Made by a program: the position numbers and the translations under genes. Of a DNA stretch of 64,000 bases, positions 59,711 to 64,000 are shown one piece after another. Positions within the stretch are counted from its first letter, which is position 1, and each line of letters opens with the position of its first letter. The notes beneath the pieces were generated by a model. It ran no database searches. It saw only the letters and a list, made by a program, of their open reading frames with translations, and had not been told where the DNA came from. The stretch is from the NCBI GenBank assembly GCA_009781755.1, contig WQVD01000004.1:55635-119634 (forward strand), in the 5' to 3' direction. Source of the DNA: Defluviitaleaceae bacterium. GTDB taxonomy: Bacteria > Bacillota > Clostridia > Lachnospirales > WQUN01.

Positions 59711-60867
59711 AACGAGCTTGTGTAATCGTATTGGACAGTGTAGGCATTGGCGCGTTGCCCGATGCCGTCGATTTTGGCGATGTGGGTGCGCACACGCTGG
59801 GTAATATATATAAGAAGCGCGGCAAATTGGCGCTTCCCCATTTATATGCCATGGGGCTGGCCAACATCGAAGATGCACGCTTGCCCCATGCCGCCGCACA
59901 ACCCACGGCTGCTTACGGGCGCATGGCCACCATCACCCGCGCCAAGGATACGACCTCCGGCCATTGGGAATTGATGGGGCTGCCCATGGAGCCACCCTTC
60001 GCCACGTTTGAAAATTTTCCCGATACCCTTCTGCGTGAATGGCTGACGCGCTTTGCGCAAAGTACGGCCAACGGCACTTCATCGCCTTCTACAATCGCTT
60101 GGCTGGGCAACTACCCCGCCAGCGGCACGCAAATCATCGACGACTTGGGCGCGGAACACATGCGTACCGGCGCACCCATTGTGTACACCTCAGCAGACAG
60201 CGTCTTTCAAGTCGCCGCCCACGAGGAAATCATCCCCCTGCCCGAACTGTACCGCCTGTGCGAAATAGCCCGCGAATTGTTAATGGGTGACAACATTGTG
60301 GGCCGCGTCATCGCGCGTCCGTTCTTGGGCGAGCCGGGCAATTTCAAACGCACTCAAAACCGTCGCGACTACGCCGTGCCCCCCATCGGCGAAACATTCC
60401 TAGACCGATTAGAAGCACACGGCAAAAAGACCTTGGGCATTGGTAAAATTGAGGACATCTTTTGCAACCGCGGCATAACCTACGCAAACCATACGACCAA
60501 CAACCCCGACGGCATCCGCGCTACCATTGATGCCTTGCGAGCAACCGGGGATACATCGTTAATTTTTACCAACTTAGTAGACTTTGACATGCACCACGGC
60601 CACCGCAACGACGTGGAGGGCTACGCTCAAGCACTCGAATACTTTGACGCGCAACTACCCGAAATCATAACCGCCCTGCGCGACGACGATTTACTCATCA
60701 TCACCGCCGACCACGGCTGCGACCCCACCACCCCCGGCACCGACCACACGCGGGAATATGTGCCGCTGCTGGCATACGGCAAAAAAATAACCCCCGAAGC
60801 GCTAGGCACACGGAGGTCGCTGGCAGATGCAGCGGTTATGCTGGGTGATTGGCTGGGTATAAATTAA
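59707..60867 (+). CDS. deoB: Phosphopentomutase
   Basis: 386 residues. Alkaline-phosphatase fold with metal site in VLDSVGIGALPDA and ITADHGCDPTTPGTDHTREY. Interconverts (deoxy)ribose-1- and 5-phosphate in nucleoside salvage. ATG overlaps the previous stop; GGAGG upstream. Confidence 0.96.
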   Translation: MKRACVIVLDSVGIGALPDAVDFGDVGAHTLGNIYKKRGKLALPHLYAMGLANIEDARLPHAAAQPTAAYGRMATITRAKDTTSGHWELMGLPMEPPFATFENFPDTLLREWLTRFAQSTANGTSSPSTIAWLGNYPASGTQIIDDLGAEHMRTGAPIVYTSADSVFQVAAHEEIIPLPELYRLCEIARELLMGDNIVGRVIARPFLGEPGNFKRTQNRRDYAVPPIGETFLDRLEAHGKKTLGIGKIEDIFCNRGITYANHTTNNPDGIRATIDALRATGDTSLIFTNLVDFDMHHGHRNDVEGYAQALEYFDAQLPEIITALRDDDLLIITADHGCDPTTPGTDHTREYVPLLAYGKKITPEALGTRRSLADAAVMLGDWLGIN

Positions 60868-60896
60868 ACTTTTTCATTAATCCCCGCATCTTTTAA

Positions 60897-61058
60897 CTAT
60901 TTATTGGCACTTATACGGTTTTCAATTTTTCCGTCGATGGAAAAGTTTGCTTTAATGATGGGACTGTACCACCGTTCATGGTCACCTTTTCCATACCGCA
61001 CGAATGTGCAGTTATGCTTCTTCAAAATTCGCTTTACTTGCCGCGTATAATCACCCAT
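60897..61058 (-). CDS. HicA-like toxin
   Basis: 53 residues: MGDYTRQVKRILKKHNCTFV, RYGKGDHERWYSPI and IDGKIENRIS. The GDHxxW pattern with the essential His is the HicA (YcfA) mRNA interferase signature. It starts within the stop of the antitoxin gene (TGATG). Confidence 0.8.
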   Translation of the reverse strand: MGDYTRQVKRILKKHNCTFVRYGKGDHERWYSPIIKANFSIDGKIENRISANK

Positions 61059-61280
61059 CAGCCGACCGCTTTAATTTCATCTATGCGATCTTGCATGGTG
61101 ATTAACAGGCGAATGTCACCCTTGTGATTTAATTCTAATTCAGCAATTTCTTGCACCGCCATTTTCATTCGCACCACCAATGCATCAAAGGAACCTTCTT
61201 CAAGCGTGATGCGCAATTCGTCGCAACTTGCTATCCACATTTTTTTCGATGTAGGAAAATACAGACTTGAATTGCTTCAT
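61058..61280 (-). pseudogene. HicB/DUF1902-like antitoxin with frameshift
   Basis: An ATG at 61280 with AAGGA upstream opens MKQFKSVFSYIEKN and then runs into the wrong frame at a run of seven A (near 61243). In the next frame the protein continues WIASCDELRITLEEGSFDAL to 61058. Removing one A joins both parts into a DUF1902-like antitoxin of 73 residues. The part from ATG 61240 (60 residues) may still be made, but that ATG has no ribosome site. Confidence 0.7.
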
Positions 61281-61359
61281 GATTCACATCCTTCATGTAT
61301 TCATTCGATGTAAGAATAATATGCCATAGATTGCCCGTCTATAAACCGATGAAGGCTGG

Positions 61360-61647
61360 TTATTTTAATTCAACCGAGCAATGCGGGCATTCCTTGGTTC
61401 TTGCACGGTTGATGACATACAAGAGCCCGCCAAAACCTGCGCGGATGGATTTTTTGCATGCAGGGCAGCGCGAAAGCACCCGGTCAAAAATATATCCTGA
61501 AATAAATACACCAAAACCAATGTAGGTTACAAAATTAAATATTGGCTCGTCGTACACGGCTATGCCATAAAACATGGGTATGAACAATAAACAAAGCCCG
61601 CCAATGATGCAAAACAGAAAAAGCCTTTTGGCTGTTGAATAGCGCAT
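61360..61647 (-). CDS. Small zinc-ribbon membrane protein, hypothetical
   Basis: 95 residues. Two membrane segments (FLFCIIGGLCLLFIPMFYG, FNFVTYIGFGVFISGYIF), then a CPACKKS...CPHCS zinc ribbon. GGAGGGTGCATA precedes ATG. No family recognised. Confidence 0.65.
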   Translation of the reverse strand: MRYSTAKRLFLFCIIGGLCLLFIPMFYGIAVYDEPIFNFVTYIGFGVFISGYIFDRVLSRCPACKKSIRAGFGGLLYVINRARTKECPHCSVELK

Positions 61648-61722
61648 TATGCACCCTCCTGCATTTCATTTTTCCAATGATAACATCCGCTTCAAATAGT
61701 GTCTGTGATGTTTTACGTACAT

Positions 61723-61752
61723 AACCGCCGATACCCCGGGCGGTTTTTTTGT
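61723..61752 (+). terminator. Plus-strand terminator ahead of module 2
   Basis: ACCGCC-GATACCCC-GGGCGGT and T7. No plus-strand gene ends here within 800 nt; it may insulate module 2 or end an antisense RNA. Confidence 0.75.
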
Positions 61753-61760
61753 TAAAAAAG

Positions 61761-61809
61761 GTTAACTTTTGTTAACACTTGACCATTTCCCAAATAAATA
61801 GGATATGAT
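61761..61809 (+). promoter_or_regulatory. Module 2 promoter region with two GTTAAC sites
   Basis: GTTAAC at 61761-61766 and 61771-61776 (4-nt spacer), then TTGACC (61779-61784), 19-nt spacer and TATGAT (61804-61809). The GTTAAC core also forms the palindrome upstream of module 1. Confidence 0.5.
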
Positions 61810-61906
61810 AGATTAAATAAAAATAAATTATTTTTTAAAAGTGGTTTCGTTTTCTGCCGTTCGCCCCTACTTGATAATAGAAAGAGGAGAGAACGGAGGG
61901 TGTTCC

Positions 61907-62089
61907 ATGAATTTGGCAAAGATTTCTTGCAATGGGCAAATCACCATTCCCATAGAAATACGCCGTGAACTTAAAGTAAAGTCGGGCGATAAGATTGCCT
62001 TTTTTCGCAAAGAAAATGGCGAAATTATCTTGGTCAACTTGAATATTTCGGCCATTCTTGAAACACAATACACGGCAAAAGCGGAATGA
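61907..62089 (+). CDS. AbrB-type small regulator of module 2
   Basis: 60 residues, SpoVT/AbrB domain (NLAKISCNGQITIPIEIRRE, LKVKSGDKIAFFRKENGEII), close to the module 1 protein. GGAGGG 7 nt before the ATG. Its stop overlaps the next start (ATGA). Confidence 0.88.
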   Translation: MNLAKISCNGQITIPIEIRRELKVKSGDKIAFFRKENGEIILVNLNISAILETQYTAKAE

Positions 62090-62442
62090 TGCACGCATAT
62101 AAGAAAGAAAAACAACCCGACAACCGGGTTGCATGCGTACCGCATATTCCACGCACTTTTTTTGACAACGCCGATGTTACTTACGTGTTAAACGAAGCAA
62201 TCAACGGCTTCCAGCATGAAGAAAAAGAAGCCATTTACTTCCACTGCGTGTTGGGTGTAACCGTAAGCGAAATTGCCACCATTACCCGGCTCACGCAGCA
62301 GCATGTGTACAACACGCTCAATCTATATGCCGAACGGTTGGAAACGCGGTTGCGCTTCTTCAAGAAATTTGTTCCCCACGACAAAGATGAAGTCCTGCCC
62401 GTCGGCGAAATATTGTTCTCGGATGGAGGAATTTGCCATTAA
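62086..62442 (+). CDS. Stand-alone sigma-region-4-like protein (module 2)
   Basis: 118 residues; EEKEAIYFHCVLGVTVSEIA and LTQQHVYNTLNLYAERLETR match the module 1 protein (38723-39070), as does the end FFKKFVPHDKDEVLPVGEIL. No sigma-2 domain. Its last codons contain the GGAGG used by the sigma gene, whose ATT start overlaps its TAA stop. Confidence 0.78.
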   Translation: MMHAYKKEKQPDNRVACVPHIPRTFFDNADVTYVLNEAINGFQHEEKEAIYFHCVLGVTVSEIATITRLTQQHVYNTLNLYAERLETRLRFFKKFVPHDKDEVLPVGEILFSDGGICH

Positions 62443-63781
62443 TTCGGCAAACAAACATTACTTAGCCGCTTTGGTCGCTCGGCTCAACGAGGGCGATCCC
62501 GCCGCATTTGATGCGCTGTACCAAAAATGTAGTGGGTACATAGCCTTTGTGTGTTCAAAATTTTGTTACAGCAAAGAAGACGCAGAGGATGTGGTGCAAG
62601 ATACTTTCCTCATCGCGTACAAAAAAGCTGGCACCCTGCGCAGCGAGTCATTGATCCCCTATCTACGCAAGATTGCCATACACGAGTGCTACCGCAAGCG
62701 CAGCAGTTACAACTTCCAGCAGTTTTACAATATCGACATTGATGAAACGCTGGGCGCACTGGAAGAATCTGACGAGGACTTCCTACCCGAAGCCTACCTA
62801 CATAATCAAGAACAACGAACCGAATTGCTCGATATCGTAATGACCCTGCCCAAAATGCAATGGGAGACCATTTATTTGTTCTATTACGCATCCTTCAGCA
62901 CCGAAGAAATTGCCCGATTGCAAGAATGTACACCCAGCAACGTGCGCAAAACCCTGCGCACCGCCCGCGCCACCATCAAGCGGCAATTGGAAGGTACGTA
63001 CAAAAAAAAGCGCGCCACCGGTGTGGTGCTTGCCGCTTTGGGCACTGCAACACTGGGCACCATCTTGATTGCGGAGGAGCAAGTATTTGCTGCTGTTTAT
63101 ATCCCTGCCGCCGCGCCTTGTTGGGCGGGTTCGACAGCGGCAGCCGCGGTTGCTACCACGGCCGCAACGACATCCATCGGCGGTTATATTGCGGCGGCTT
63201 GTGCATCGGCAGTCCTTATCGTTTCTGCCGCTACATATTATTTGCTGCTGCCGGATGAAGTACCAGTAATGGCCGAATCCCCGCCTGTGGTACAAACCGC
63301 CACCGCACCACCGACCACCCCCCAACCAACACCTGAACCAACGCCCATCGCGCCGGTATTTGTACCGGCACCCACCACGCCCACCCCCACAACACCCGTG
63401 CCCACCACCGAAACACCCCCCACAGCGGCCGAAACACAACCACCCACCGCACCCCCAACCGATCCGCCGCCGCCCATTACCACTCCCCCAGAAACCACCG
63501 CACCCCCACCGATAGACCGTACACAACATATATTAACCGCCTTGGCCAACGCCACCGGCGACGTGTCACACATTCTTGATTACTACGCCTTCACCTTCGC
63601 GCGGTACATACGCAATGCCAATGAAATACTGCATTTTTACACCACCAATGAAGGCAGTGGAGATATTTTGGTGGGCACCGCTACATGTGAGGACGGCATG
63701 TTTATACGCATGCATTTTGCCCATTTTTACAATGGCACCGCCCCGTCGGATGTCATCCAACTATTGTCGTTTTTGGAATAA
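62438..63781 (+). CDS. Membrane-anchored ECF sigma factor with Pro/Thr stalk (module 2)
   Basis: 447 residues. Sigma-2 (AAFDALYQKCSGYIAFVCSK, EDAEDVVQDTFLIAYKKAG) and sigma-4 (MTLPKMQWETIYLFYYASFS, TEEIARLQECTPSNVRKTLR), then two hydrophobic stretches, a Pro/Thr-rich stalk and the terminal domain (IDRTQHILTALANATGDVSH, NEGSGDILVG). I place the start at ATT 62438: GGAGG is 8 nt upstream and the codon overlaps the previous stop (ATTAA). The in-frame ATG at 62423 has no ribosome site and includes the GGAGG. Confidence 0.82.
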   Translation: MNSANKHYLAALVARLNEGDPAAFDALYQKCSGYIAFVCSKFCYSKEDAEDVVQDTFLIAYKKAGTLRSESLIPYLRKIAIHECYRKRSSYNFQQFYNIDIDETLGALEESDEDFLPEAYLHNQEQRTELLDIVMTLPKMQWETIYLFYYASFSTEEIARLQECTPSNVRKTLRTARATIKRQLEGTYKKKRATGVVLAALGTATLGTILIAEEQVFAAVYIPAAAPCWAGSTAAAAVATTAATTSIGGYIAAACASAVLIVSAATYYLLLPDEVPVMAESPPVVQTATAPPTTPQPTPEPTPIAPVFVPAPTTPTPTTPVPTTETPPTAAETQPPTAPPTDPPPPITTPPETTAPPPIDRTQHILTALANATGDVSHILDYYAFTFARYIRNANEILHFYTTNEGSGDILVGTATCEDGMFIRMHFAHFYNGTAPSDVIQLLSFLE

Positions 63782-63847
63782 CCCCCTAGGTTACACGCCA
63801 TCGGATTCGATGGATCAAATATGTAAGTAGAGAGAGGAAATGATCAC

Positions 63848-64000
63848 ATGCAAAAGAAATTGACATGGAAGAGGACGATCGCGTTCTTGTTGGCGGCGAT
63901 TATCACAGCCTCGACGCTGGGCTTCTTCGCCCTAGGTGACCCGCCCGACCCGTATTTGTGGGGCTTTACCGGAGGCGGCACGGCGCACACGCGTTTTGCA
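63848..64000 (+). CDS. Secreted surface protein of module 2, 5' end only
   Basis: ATG at 63848 with AGAGGAAATGATCAC. The 51 visible residues are a signal peptide (MQKKLTWKRTIAFLLAAIIT, ASTLGFFALG) very like that of the module 1 surface protein (MKKLSTKRKIALVMAFILF, TATLGYFALG). The rest is outside the window; an InlB-repeat protein is expected from the module layout. Confidence 0.75.
   Translation, partial: MQKKLTWKRTIAFLLAAIITASTLGFFALGDPPDPYLWGFTGGGTAHTRFA

Overview
The window looks like a chromosomal contig from an anaerobic, Gram-positive, probably spore-forming member of the Clostridia. Reasons: spmB (spore maturation), AbrB/SpoVT-type regulators, LPXTG-anchored surface protein, lipoproteins with short signal peptides, a ferredoxin-dependent 2-oxoacid oxidoreductase fed by a leucine-dehydrogenase-like enzyme, Shine-Dalgarno sites close to GGAGG, frequent TTG/GTG starts, and the Firmicutes-type neighbourhoods dnaX-ybaB-recR and scpA-scpB. 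No rRNA, CRISPR array, prophage or intact transposase was found.

Layout. 1-4.4 kb: end of an S41 protease, smpB, an AI-2E-type exporter, a zinc-ribbon membrane protein and an amidase. 4.8-15.5 kb: replication/repair block dnaE, lgt, dnaX, ybaB, recR, then a MATE exporter; a decayed second copy of the dnaX 3' end and a decayed lipoprotein duplicate lie between. 15.7-28.1 kb: accessory, mostly minus-strand block with hemW, several lipoproteins, an SDR enzyme, two Hsp70-like proteins (one with a ruined nucleotide site), a RelE-type toxin-antitoxin pair, an Mrr-type endonuclease, an HD protein and a long helical protein. 28.2-30.7 kb: a protein with an IscB-like PLMP (RRXRR) N-terminal domain behind a strongly structured leader, spmB, an orphan structured RNA locus, and a toxin-antitoxin pair whose toxin has a stop at codon 2.

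30.9-39.1 kb and 61.9-64.0 kb: two paralogous modules, the most interesting content. Each combines a small AbrB-type protein, a small stand-alone sigma-region-4-like protein, an ECF sigma factor fused to membrane segments plus a long Pro/Thr-rich stalk and a conserved terminal domain, and a large secreted surface protein. In module 1 the surface protein carries InlB-type repeats, pilin-like domains, PITT repeats and an LPQTG anchor, and its gene is broken by two single-base frameshifts. Both sigma genes seem to start at a non-AUG codon (ATC and ATT) directly behind the stop of the small sigma-4-like gene. I infer a self-contained system in which a membrane-tethered sigma factor senses the envelope and controls an adhesin.

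39.3-60.9 kb: mainly housekeeping. Vor-type 2-oxoacid:ferredoxin oxidoreductase with the dehydrogenase (branched-chain amino-acid catabolism), tRNA-Leu(UAG), tldD/pmbA, pheST, a site-2-protease-like protein lacking its active-site residues, scpAB, aldo/keto reductase, MATE-MarR pair, PrsA-like foldase, bactofilin with M23 peptidase, deoB, and a HicAB-like pair with a frameshifted antitoxin.

Two dispersed repeat families punctuate the window: GC-rich REP-like elements (one translated in frame inside dnaE, a related one forming the N-terminus of the Vor alpha subunit) and near-perfect palindromes with a TCGCAA-N-TTGCGA core. All functional calls come from reading the sequence and knowledge of the families; no database search was run.
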